Shown in pieces: positions 22,585 to 34,400 of a DNA stretch of 64,000 nt; the stretch's first letter is position 1, and every line of letters starts with the position of its first letter. The stretch is from Rachycentron canadum (lineage: Eukaryota > Chordata > Actinopteri > Carangiformes > Rachycentridae), in the NCBI GenBank assembly GCA_038496675.1, contig CM076667.1, positions 18,910,214 through 18,974,213 of the forward strand, read 5' to 3'. Under the pieces are notes generated by a model that ran no database searches, had not been told where the DNA came from, and worked only from the letters and a program-made list of their open reading frames with translations. The position numbers were made by a program, and so were the translations under genes.

Positions 22585-24993
22585 ATGTGGACGCCTCTCT
22601 CCATTGCCCGCTGGGTCCTTCTACTCACTGTGGCTGTTGTGCTGGTCTATGTGACACAAGGTAAAACTGAACTTCTTGCTGCTCTGAAACATGTGCATCT
22701 GGTGTTTGAATCCCATGTGGAAAACAGGTGCAGCTCAAGTAGAGCTGAAATTATTTGTCAATTAATTAATTCTATTGATCATCAAACAAACAAAAAAAAA
22801 GTTTGGTTGAAGCAAGTTCTTAATAGTGAGAATTTGCATTGGAAGCATTTTAAATGTCACATGTTGCCTCCTAGGAAATTACTTCAATAGGAATCATGAG
22901 TTTGGAAAAAAGCAACTATTCAATTCCTATTTTAAGTTTTTGTAGCATTCACCAAATTATATTTAATATCTATTTCATGAACATACTGATACAACAGTAG
23001 GACCGATTTCAATTCAAATACCTTTGATTTTACTGTAATTTTATGTAATTAATGATTTTTTTTTAGCACTTCCCAGCTTTATATAATAGGTGTCATTGTA
23101 ACTGACAGGACGGAGCCCAAAATATACACAAAAAAAATTCATTTTCATTTCAATATTTTATCACAAAATCAAAATATCTAATAATAATACAATAATAATA
23201 ATAATAACTAAATTTTGAAAATTTGACAAAAAGATAGAACTTTATATTTATAAATAATGAAAAGGCTGAATTAATATGAACTTTGAGAAAATGGTGGAAA
23301 TACAGGATAAAAGTCTAATGTAAGAGAACTTAAAATTATATACAGTGATGATAACATGTCATGTTTGACAGCATTTCAGCTTTTGTCCAAGTGGTTTTAT
23401 TGGCTATCCTTCCCAATGCCTTTGAGTGGGCGAGCGCTGAGTATAATTGAGTTTAATCGCATTGATCATAACTCTTTATAATTAACATTTACAGCAGAAA
23501 CATTTGTCCATGAAATCAGTTCTTGAAAAGCTTAGTTTAAGTGCGAGCTGGTGATGCAGCGGGAACAGTGTGAACAGTTTGGATGACGGGTACCTGCCAG
23601 TGCAACAGCTCATTCTTAAGTGACTGATAATGGAAGAAGTGGTGATATAATGATGAATAATGACAGTATCTCTCTCTCTCTCTCGCTCTTTTGCAGTGGA
23701 CTCCTATGTCCCCAGTGTCCAGTTACCCTGCTGTTTCAATGGCACCGCGAGGAAGATAGACCCGATCAAAAAATGCCATGAACAGAAACCACGAAAGAAC
23801 TGTGACAGCCACAAGTTTGTGTAAGTTCACTCAGATTTTGACCGTACCCACCTCTCTGCAGTGGCTCTCATGTCTAATTTGGCCTCTGATTGAGGAGTCA
23901 AAAAACATTCAGATAATGAAGATGTCTGTTTGTGCCTCTGTTTCCTGTTTCTAGGGTTCAAGACAAGGGTGGTAAACATTGGTGCCTCCAACCAACTCCG
24001 TGGCTTCACAACCTGATAAAAAAGGTGAGCAAAAAAAAAAAAAAAATCAGACAGACCACGTCCAGTTGTTCATCTTATTATGGTTTAAATTTTGTGGGTC
24101 TGGAGCATTTAGAACTAATTAAGCTGCATTAGTTTTACTTATGATGATGCAATGTGAATTTTTACAACCTAAATCTGTAAACACAACAAAATAACAACAT
24201 CCCCATTCAGGTTTGTACAGATTTCAACCACAAATTAAAGTATTAAACCTGACTAGACGTTGTGAGTACAACACTAATTTACTAATACTTTTACTTTACT
24301 TTCACTATGGTCAATCTACAGATACAACAAAACTAATCATTTAAAAAATAAAATACAAAAGGTGTTACATATTGAACTACCAGACAGGACATAAAGCAGT
24401 TAAATTAGCTCCAGCTACAACATTAAAATGCTGCTTATGTGTCAATAAATCAGTAACAATGCATATGATATGATGCGTAATATGAATATAACTGACTTCA
24501 TTTCTTAACCAGTGATGGTCATTAGATAGAGTGAAGATTTATTGGCTTCACGTTTCAGACCTGGAGCCTATATCAATTTTTATATACAATTTATGGTTGT
24601 AAAAAAAAAAAAATTCAAATTGCATTGAAATCTATGGGAAAATGTCCCTACTTCTCACTTAATTCACTAGCTCGGTAAATGCTCTGCTAATGAGTTCAAG
24701 TCTTCTTCAACACAACAAGAGAACATAAAGCAGCCGCCGCCTTCAAAAATGATTTCGTCTGGTTTCAAAAAACCAAGATGGCCGAGGGCCACATTACAAA
24801 CCGGAGGGTTCAAAATGGCAGCTCACAAACCAATGGGTGATGACACAGTTGATAGAAACAGATCAATTTATTATCCATTATGACCAATTATCAGGTATTT
24901 CCTGAATCTATTTGTTCCCGTTCTCTCCCTTTAACCTTCCCCCTCTCCTCTTCATTGCAGGGAAAACTACGCTGTCCTCCAGATATTGTTTGA
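22585..24993 (+). CDS. CC chemokine 1 (six-cysteine type)
   Basis: Secreted leukocyte chemoattractant of the CC family. Exons 22585-22660, 23697-23820, 23955-24024 and 24961-24993 all have GT/AG borders and matching phases, and encode 100 residues. A signal peptide (MWTPLSIARWVLLLTVAVVL) is encoded by exon 1. The mature part has LPCCF, then C after 22 residues and C after 15 more, the canonical CC spacing. There are two extra cysteines: one in KKCHE in the N-loop region, and one in the last exon (KLRCPPDIV-stop). They could form a third disulphide. WCLQPTPWLHNLIKK forms the third strand and helix. AATAAA follows at 25115-25120. The reading frame is open upstream of the chosen ATG, but only this ATG gives a typical signal peptide. 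The exact orthologue was not identified; a CCL19/21- or CCL27/28-like affinity is possible. Confidence 0.9.
24618..24856 (+). repeat. Dispersed repeat family A, copy 2
   Basis: Lies within the last intron of chemokine gene 1. It carries ATTGAAATCTATGGGAAAAT, AAGATGGCCGAGGG and GCAGCTCACAAACCAATGGG. It is diverged and internally deleted compared with the copies near 31 and 63 kb. Confidence 0.8.
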
Positions 24994-25876
24994 GTACTGA
25001 CGCCCCAGAAAGGCAACCAGCATGGAGCACTTTCATCTAATTTACTCTTTATGTCTTCTATGATAATGTCTATTTAAAGTTGAAACGATTTTTGTATTTA
25101 GTTTTATAAAGCTTAATAAAGCTATTTTTATAGCTGTATTTTTTTAAAGTTGTCAAGTACTGTAATATTGTGGAAGTTTAGAGTCTTGAACCAGGAGTCG
25201 ACCGATTCCTTTGTGACTAAAATTAAAGGTAATTAAAATAAAAATTAAATGCAACTGACCCATGTCTTTTTAAACTTTTTAAACTCATGCAGTGTTGGTT
25301 TTTGTCTGACTGTACGGTGGGAGTGAGTTCATTGCATAAAACTTTCTGTGCTGACTCAGTGTGACATGTCGTTAAAACCAGGCATTTAGGAATTTAAATA
25401 AAATTGATTCTTATCTTATGAAGTAAGCATGGTCCTGAAACTTCAGTGTAAATCCATGAACATGGACTTGGTCTGAACATTGTTTAGGGAGGTGGGATGA
25501 GCAACATCGAAGCACCACCCTGCCTCCACCAGGGATGACTACTTCAGGCACTGACATATTTAAGGAGGTAAAGGTGCAAATAAAAACAGTTGATGTTTAA
25601 AATCAGAATCCAAACGCAAACTGTTTTTTTTTTTTTAATCACACCGTTTATCTTGTTTCAAAATGACAGGAAACTGCACAAGGCATGTTTCACCCTGAGT
25701 GTTTGTATCTGTACATGCACAGTCATCCCTTCTGAATAATCAGAAGCCACAGAGACTACATGTGACACCAGTGCTTCCTTGCGTAGGGTGATGCTGCAGT
25801 ACATAAGATCACACTTCACACCGATCCACCCAAACTGAGGCGAGTCAAGCTGCAGGTTCAGAGCCAGTGAGTCAAG

Positions 25877-27002
25877 ATGTGCCCACCTGCCTCTGTCAGC
25901 CACTGGATGTTGCTCCTACTGGGCATTGTGGTGCTCCTCTCTGCGTCTGAAGGTGTGTTGTGGTATTTGATCATTTCATTGCATCATTTTGCTTTGAATA
26001 TTTTTCTTTGAGCTGCATCTCGTGTGAAAACTCCTCCACAAATAGTTTTTTTTTATCATTATATTATTTCTTTGTTCAATATTGTTCAAATTTAGTCTTT
26101 TTTAGTGTTTAATAAGGTTTTGTGTTAAAATTATTGCAACGTTCAGATTAATGTATAAAATTTAAAAAATAACTGTAACCTGTCCTCTGTCAATGCAATT
26201 AAAAATAAACAAGAAACAAGAAAATGCAGTATGTTACATTGTGATAATAATAATAATAATGAATGGATTAAAGGATTAAATGCTTTTTTTTTAAGCATTA
26301 ATGATACAGAGACTTGAGGGAATTGATATTATTTTCTATGGCTTCACTTGTCTGAATAAATGCAAAATGTTATTCCTGAATAAAGACAGTATTTCTCTCT
26401 CTTTATGTGTGTGCGTTGATCTGTCATAGTGGATGCATTTGTGCATTTTGACTGCTGTTATGACGCTGGACATATAAAAATTGAGAAAATCAAGCGATGT
26501 TTTAAACAGACACCAACTCCAAAATGCAAAAAATATGCCTACTGGTAAGTGCAGCGTGATTTAAATGTGTAAAGTAAGTACAGTAAAATGTTTCTTTAAT
26601 AATTAAATTTGCAGAAAAAACCTGAATCAAGACACTGAAAACAACAAATCCAAAAGGGCACTGTGGGACTAAAGTTTCACTAGAGGTTCTTTCAAAAAGA
26701 GGAAGAGCCAAATGATGTTCAGGTAATGAAAATGTCTCATTGTTTTCCAGGGTTAAACCTGAGGATGGTGTCTGGACATGTATCAGCCCAAACGCAAAAT
26801 GGCTCAAGAAGGAGATATTGGAGGTGAGAATGAGGTTTAAAAAGTCTGCAGCCATGCTAACAATGATAACACACTAATGCTGTGCAAAAAAAAAAAACTA
26901 AAAAACCCCAAAACACAAGTGTAAATTTCTCTAATTTCTCACTCTCTTTCCAATTTCCCACCACAGGGAAAAATAAAGTGTCCTGAAATTCTTGGGAAAT
27001 AA
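25877..27002 (+). CDS. CC chemokine 2 (six-cysteine type), tandem paralogue
   Basis: Exons 25877-25952, 26430-26544, 26751-26823 and 26967-27002 encode 99 residues. Exon 1 has exactly the same length (76 bp) and phase as in chemokine 1. The protein has a leader (MCPPASVSHWMLLLLGIVVL) and then VDAFVHFDCCYD. The CC-22-C-15-C spacing is identical to its neighbour, and the two additional cysteines are at the same places (KRCFK and KIKCPEILGK-stop). This clearly indicates tandem duplication. AATAAA is at 27163-27168. Product: secreted chemokine; receptor and orthologue unknown. The two proteins are otherwise strongly diverged, as is common for fish chemokine tandem pairs. Confidence 0.9.
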
Positions 27003-27025
27003 ATCGTTTGTTATAATTGAAGTCT

Positions 27026-27058
<33 letters not shown>
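27026..27058. repeat. GAT trinucleotide microsatellite
   Basis: Pure GAT array just after the chemokine 2 stop codon, inside its 3' untranslated region before the AATAAA. Confidence 0.95.
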
Positions 27059-27059
<1 letters not shown>

Positions 27060-27199
27060 GCATAAACAAAACATCGCAGCAGCTTTTATCAGTTTTTTGT
27101 GACATTGCTTGTTAAAGTAAAAAAAGCAGAAGAGATTTTATTTTTTGGAGTTGAACCACAAAATAAATCATATCATTTATTCAAAATGCAGCTGCCTTG

Positions 27200-30100
27200 T
27201 GTCTTATTTGTTCTTGGTTATTGATTATTTCTTTAATGAATGGACAAATGATTGAGTCTATAAAATGATAAATAAATACATATTTAACCATTAAATTCCT
27301 AACTTTACTATTTACTTTTATTAAGCCGTATGTATGTGTGTATGTAAAATCAAACTTACTGCTCAGATTTGTGAATATGGGTTTTTAATGACATGCTACT
27401 AATCATTTTAAGAATGATGAAGCTCCCTGTTAAGAAAAAACAGCAGTTTATGATGCAATGCAATGTGAAGGAATCATGAACAACACTATCAGTTCACACA
27501 TAATTTCAGTCTCTTTATCTGTGGCTGTGCTCAGGGTGTAATATCTGTCATTTGCTGATATTAAGATGAATACACTCAATTTCATCAATCTACCAGTCTT
27601 GACTAATCATCTGATAATGGGTCAACCACTGTTGTCACATCGTGATTGTTATGCCAAAATGCTGATACTGGTCAATAACAATAAGCGACAGTGGCATGTT
27701 AACTTAGAATTATTTTGAAATGTGGAAATAATGGGCAAGACACAACGAACTGTACATTTGGATTCACAAGAAATTCCCAATTTTGCACTAGAAATAGTTT
27801 GGCAATCACCGCAGTTCGGATAAGATGCAGTTCGAGTTGGCACAGCAGCACGAGGGGACGGTATCATGAGAAATAAAATAAAAAGAAGTTAAATATAGAA
27901 ATACTAACAACTAACAACACTAACGTACAATAAATGCCGCCTGAGTTGTTCGTACAAGTTGCAGCCAATCGCCTCTTTAAGATGATATTTACAGTTATAT
28001 GAGGAAGTTTGGGCAAATTACATATTTTGTTAATATTTAAAATAAAAAGAAGTGACTAAGGACCCTTCAAGCTCTAAGCATTGATCTTGTTGTATGTTCG
28101 TTTGTCAGCTTCCTATTCCTGTTAAATACTTTTTTTTTTTTTTTTTTAAAGGGGTTTGTCGTTACTTCTTTTCATGTCAAAAAACTGTACGTTACAAACC
28201 TTTTGCATATGTTGATAAATTCATTGAAATCTACTTTCAGAACTGACATGAAACTCATGGCAGTTGAAGCAGTTCATGGTGATTGATCAGGAGCCTTTTT
28301 TAAGACTCCGGTTGTACCCTATTGTAGTTTAATTGTATTTATTCATTGTTGTGTTTGTGAACCTTTGGGGGTCTGTGGTCCAAGGGCAGTTTCCTGCTTT
28401 GCCCAGATAATTCAGCCTTTGATATATCTGTGCGGAGCAGAGTCAACCCTTTGACTTGTAGTATAATTTCCTTAGAAACCTCATTTTTGTCAAATTTGCT
28501 GCAGGTTTTGTTTTCCCCCACATGGTGGCGAGAAAGTTGTGAAAAACTCCAACGTACTGTGAGGTTATGGTCCAGCCGTCTCTTGTCCACACTGACCAGT
28601 GGTGTCGATGCTGTTCACGTTCATCAGACTGGTTTCAGCGCTGCTGAGGATTCAGAGCTTCTTCCAGCCTAAAAAAAAAAAATTTTTGCAATGAAGATTT
28701 AAAGCATTTTAACATCATGACATTTAAAAACGTGCTGTCGACCCTCAGAAGCTGAGGAGGTGCAAACAGGCAGACCTACAGGTCTTTGATTAACATTTTT
28801 TGTGTTAAGATTATCTCAAATTTATCACAAATTTTCATTATTGTTTTTTTAAATCTTCTAATTATTGGTAAATAAATTATTCTTAATTTAACCAGCAGGG
28901 GGAGACACAGATTCTTGAGGCCCACAGTAAATATATTTTAAGTTTCATGGCTTATATAACTTCTAAATAAACTATAAACTGTCTGCTTCAAAGTCTGAAC
29001 ATTTATATTTAATGGTAGAATGTTTTTGCTTAAACCGTGCATTTAATTTTGAAAGGGACACAGGGACTAACAACGGACTTTTACCTTTTCTGACTTTTAT
29101 TAGTCACATGATTAGTCGCATTAACAATTACATAAATAATAGAACAGAACAAAGACAGTATACTGCGTATAGATCAATCATCAGTCACTCTCATACTGAG
29201 GGTCAAGATGATTCAGCGTCCATATTTGTCCAGTTGACATTTCTACCTAAACTGTCAAGAGAGATTACAAGAATTAACAAGGAGGTACAAACGAACTCTG
29301 TGGGGGAGTTAATTCTCCTGTTTTTCATATGTCACATAGCTGTGACAAACATATGAGCAGCAGAAGTTAGTCAGTAAACACCATGCACTATATTAAGTCA
29401 AATGAAATAAGATTTTAGTTTCAGATTCCTCTCCTGCCCCAGGCCAGTATCTGCTTTTATTTCATGATTAGAAGAAAGAAGAATATTAGTTATTAAGCTG
29501 GTACGCTACCAAACATTGTAATGCTAGTTGTGCTCTGGAGAACCTTTAAGAATTTAGTACCATGCAATGCATGTGTATTAAGAGAATAAAATAACACATT
29601 ATCAACATTTACACCTGTGAAAAAATTAAAAAAAAAATATTTTTACAGACTAAAATTCTGTCACCATCTGCCCAGTCTCAAGGGTCAAGTCTGAAACTTA
29701 ACATTGATGATTATAGAAACTCTTCTGCTGCAGAATAAGTGTTTCTCTGTTCATGTCAAAGTCCTTATGCATCAGTAAAGTAAAGGCAAGAGATGAGTTT
29801 TCAGGAGCTTCTTGAAAACAGAGAGGGATGTTTCTGCTCTGAGAGACTTCAGAAGATGGTTCATCGTCAGGTGTTGTTGTTCCACCAATTAGTCCAGTTG
29901 CAGTTAATTAACTTGTGAATTCTTGATTTATTTAATGTGGTGACCTCTGACTTTGAAATTGTCTGAAGGTGTGGCTGACACTGTGAGAGTGGGACTGACA
30001 GATGCATAAAAACTAAATAAATAAACAACATAGTCATAAAAAGGACGACTTTCGCATCAGCCAGACCAGATACCAACCAGTTTTCCACATTCAGCCCAAA

Positions 30101-31140
30101 CTCTATGAACTTTTCGAAGTTAACAATATCAGTTTTAGTCACACATGTAGCTGTTATAGGCTTTGATCAACCAGCCAAACCTGCTTCAGGAAGAGCTGAG
30201 TCACAAACTAAAAGCAAGACAAAGATCACTGTCTGATTCTCTGAAGTGGCCTAAAGCAACTGTGTCACTACGAGGCATCAGATAAAGATGTGGTTAGTGT
30301 TTTCTTTACTTATCTATTGTGGTTCTTATCACATTTGCCTGTAGAAGATGAGAACGGCACAGCTTCTTCAGCTCAAACCCATCGTGTTATTTCATGAGTT
30401 TATTCCCCTTATTTCTTTTTAAATATTTTTTTGTATAGCTTCAATGCCATGTGTCTAAATTCACCTGGGGTTTTTGTACAAACCTTGAAAATTAAATTTG
30501 AAACAATACTTTTTTTTTTTTTTTTTAATTTCACTCACTTCACACCAGTCATCAGCGGTTAATTTTGGTATATTTGTCACAAATGATGATGATGATGATG
30601 ATGATGATTTGTCTTCACACCCGTTTCTAGGAAAACTAATACTAATAATGACTGAGTCTCGTGGCTGGGAGCTCTGAATAAGGAGTGAAGAGTCAGGTTA
30701 TTAGAATGGAACTTAGATAATTTCATATCTATATATAACCTTTTTCTGCAACCAGCATCTTGTCCCTCACCTGTAGAGTATTGCAGCTCACATCTTAGAC
30801 GAAGTAACAAAACTCATTTATTTACAACACAAACGCCAAAGCAAACACAAAAAGGTAGATGGGAGGAATCTGTAAAGTCAATTGTAAAAGAGTGTGGCTG
30901 AGTAAGAACGTGGAGGCGACGCGGCGTAACAACAAAGATGAAAAGACCAAAAACTCCACAGTGCAGCGTTGTTGTAGTGAGACCTGAGAACTTCTGGTAG
31001 ATGTTTTTCTGCTAAAATTAAAATCTAACTTCCCATCATCTGCTTATCAGAGCGATCTGCCTCATTATGAGAAGAAATAATATTATATTTATGCGTGAAA
31101 ATAATTTGTCGGCCCACGGGCAATACTCCAGCCAAAGACT
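27200..31140. other. Intergenic DNA, no gene seen
   Basis: AT-rich. Contains a T-run near 28131-28148, a short interspersed-repeat fragment near 29790-29870 (also at 34.4 kb and 61.4 kb), a T-run near 30509-30527 and a GAT array at 30583-30608. Open frames here are short, and none resembles a known protein. Confidence 0.5.
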
Positions 31141-31149
31141 GTATCTAAA

Positions 31150-31470
31150 AATGGATGAAGAATCTGGGTCTGAAAGGTGAAGCCAACGCTGAAGAGCCTT
31201 AAACCTTCATTCAGGGGGCGACTCCACTGGTTGTTAAAGAAGTCAGATTGTATTGAAGTCTATGGGAAAATGTCCCTACTTCTCCTTGATTTATTAGCTC
31301 AGTAAACGTTTTCCTAATGAGTTTATGGTCTCAGTCTCTAGTTTCAAGTCTTCAATACAACATGATGTTCATTTTTTAAATGATGGTCCATTTAGAGGAA
31401 AATAGACCAGAAAGCAGGGGATGGATTAGGGGGCGTGGCTACTGTGTGATTGACAGACTGTTTTGACCAT
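31150..31470 (+). repeat. Dispersed repeat family A, copy 3 (well preserved)
   Basis: Contains AGAAGTCAGATTGTATTGAA, AATGAGTTTATGGTCTCAGT, ACAACATGATGTTCATTTTT and GGGGGCGTGGCTACTGTGTG. It matches the reverse complement of the 40.3 and 63.4 kb copies over about 250 bp with few differences. Confidence 0.9.
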
Positions 31471-31479
31471 TTAGTCTCT

Positions 31480-34400
31480 AAAAGGTCACCATCTCTACAT
31501 TTTCCAAGTCTGACATATTTAGATTAAGCCTACACATAGACACTATATCTATAGTGGAAAGTGTCATGTTTGTCACAACACGTCAAAATGACAACAGGCA
31601 ACAGGTGTTTGCGCTGCAAATGGCAGATATCACACATGAAAAAGTTTACTCTGTTTACTTAGTAACATGTTGGTTGCAGGAAACTGAAACTCCATTTCAT
31701 CACATTGTGCAACCCAGGTGTGATGAGCATGACAAAGCATCTGGTCAAGAATCAAGTATATACTGATCTCAACAGCAACTTCAGTGAAACACTGGTGTGA
31801 CTAAAGCAGCACATGACCTTGTCATTGCTCTGAAACTCTCTTATTTGGCATAATTGCTTCCTCTTTCTTGTTTCTTTTTACAACTTAAAGCAGTCAGTGG
31901 CGGGAGGGCAGGAAGTAATTGACAGATGAAGGAAACACTCCTTCCTGGCATGTGGAACCAATGAAGTCACAAAATTTCCAGCTGAAATTACATTTTTGCA
32001 AACCTCCCTATCCGACCACATCCTCTACTATATCTATTTAACAGGTGTAATTAAAGCACTTTCATTTTCAGACTAGAAAGGTCTCGCTTTTCAAAATCAA
32101 AATATAGTAATTAAAATAATAATTAGAATAATTTCTTCTAACATTGACCAGATTCAGATACAAACACAGAAAGATGGAGATATAATAGATATTGTGGCTC
32201 TGTCTAAAAACCAAAAAACAATTCTTCCAAAACTAAACTAAACAACTTCTGCAAAGATAAAACAAATTTGTACCTTTGCCTGGTACAAAGGTGTCAGGCA
32301 TCAGCTCAGCTGAGCTCAGCTTCCTTTTTGAGTGAAGGATAGAAAAATACAGATTGCAGCACTGATCATTTCAGCCTCAGCCATTTGTCAGAACTGATCA
32401 TAAAACCATAAAATGCTGCAATTAGAGCATTCATAACAGTGATTGATGTCAATCTATGGATTATCAGATGGACAAAATACCTCCTGTGTGTTATTCTCAA
32501 TCACTACAATACACAAAGTGGTCACCTGTCAAAGACCAGTCACTGTGGACATCCTGAAACATGTCAACCCTGCTCCCTCATCAACTTTAAGGTTCTGCCT
32601 GTACAAGTTGCTCTCAGCAGGTTTGTGAACAGCTGGTCAAAGGAAGCTCTTACACTGTTGTAACTTCATTCTCACATCCCCAGGGCTTTAGTGCAACATG
32701 CAGTGCAGAAGCTACAGTAGCTAGGATGTGTTTTGAAGAGCTGATATGCATCAACACAGGAAAACAAAGGCAAAAAGAAACTGCACGTGTTTATAATCCT
32801 TGCCCCTCTGCTACTGGCCAGTCACTGTGTCTAACATGGTAGTGAACGTCAAACTGTCGGTTTCGGAAAGTTACAGAGAAAAAGAAATTATCTGAGGCGA
32901 CGCTGAAAGAGTGAGGGGAAAGAAGAACAACTGATGAAGTATACAGGAGTCATAAGACACTCGTGAACTTGTGAAATTGCCCACAGAGGAATGAGGACAC
33001 GAGTCCACACTGAAGGTGATGCAATTTCCATGTCGCATGTCACACAATACCCACACAGGAAAGTAAAACATTCATTTTATCTCAAGCGAGCAAAGCAAAC
33101 ACCTTCTAGTTACGAAATAATCATGGTCACACTTCGCAAATGTAATTTCTAATAAGTGCACAATGACACTACCCTGTTGAAATTCACTGTCAACCCAGTG
33201 AGCATGTTGTGAACGGAGAGAACTGACTGGGGTGTTGGATTTGAAAAACAGCAGCAGTAAGAAACTTTTTCTAGGTGTCTCCTTGCGTTAGGGATTGTCC
33301 CCCCGGTCCTGTCTGCACACCCACAACACAATCTGCGTTGTTTGTCTTGAATCTGGGGTTCAACAATCATCCATAGGTTCCTTTCCAGCCCTGAGACAAA
33401 CATCCCCAGGGAGGCTACACAATCGGACATCTGCAAAGGCCTGCAGCCAGGTTTCTGCTTCCATGATGACCAAAGCTGCTGATACAGGGGTCCCCTGGTC
33501 TAATCCTCTAAGGCCCCTAAGGGCCCTTCTTCTTCAGCTTGAAGCCTTTCTTCACCAATGGGAATAATGGTGGGTTTGAAGAAGGCCCACACAGATTCTA
33601 CTGTTCTTATACAAGAATGCAGGAAATATCCTTTTGAGTTTGCAACTGAAGATTACACAACTTGACGTTCCCGGTTCGTTTAATGGGATTTCCAGCAAGT
33701 CCCACCTGATCCACTGTCATTTCTCAATATACTAGCAAGCAAGTGGGAAAATTATTGAAATTATTGAACACCCCCAGTAGTTTTAACAGATAAAACTGGG
33801 GACAGCTTCTTGATATCAGGCCTGCGCCTATCAACCACAAGCTTTACACAAATGCTTTACTTGTGAATATGTGTGATAAGACAGGAAATGGTGTCTGCGT
33901 TTGTTTACTCACTGGATGTATGAGCTACATCCTTACTCCTCGTTCTTGCAAACTAAATCAACAGCATTACCAGCAGCCTCTGTGAGAAACTGTTCACAGG
34001 TTGATTCGTCTAACAAAAATTATAATGAAATACAGAGCAAACAAATGTGATTGTAGCAGTGGGTGAAAACCTCCATAAGTTTGTAAATAAGGGCTCAGTC
34101 ACTGCAGATACTCATACAATGTTAGCCACAAAAAATACCTCAGTCCTAAAACCCAAAAGAAAAACTAAAGCATCCATGTCATTAGCCCTAAGACTGAATC
34201 AACAAGCAAGATACACAATCAGCAGTAGATAATAAATATATACATTTACTCATATGTCCCAGAGCAACTTGCAATGAGGGACATGAGTAAAGCTTCAGTG
34301 CAGTAGAAGGGTTTGGTCTAAGTATTAAGTTCTACATCTATTGAATAATTGCAGGACATCAGATAAGCGCAGCATAACTGCGACCTGTCAGTGTTTGAGT

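Noticed and set aside
29012..29356. 114-codon plus-strand open frame
   Set aside because: AT-rich region, no recognisable domain, no splice partners and no promoter signals.
33149..33567. Open frames on both strands in a GC-richer stretch
   Set aside because: Neither strand resembles a known protein. Possibly a transposon relic, but nothing specific supports it.
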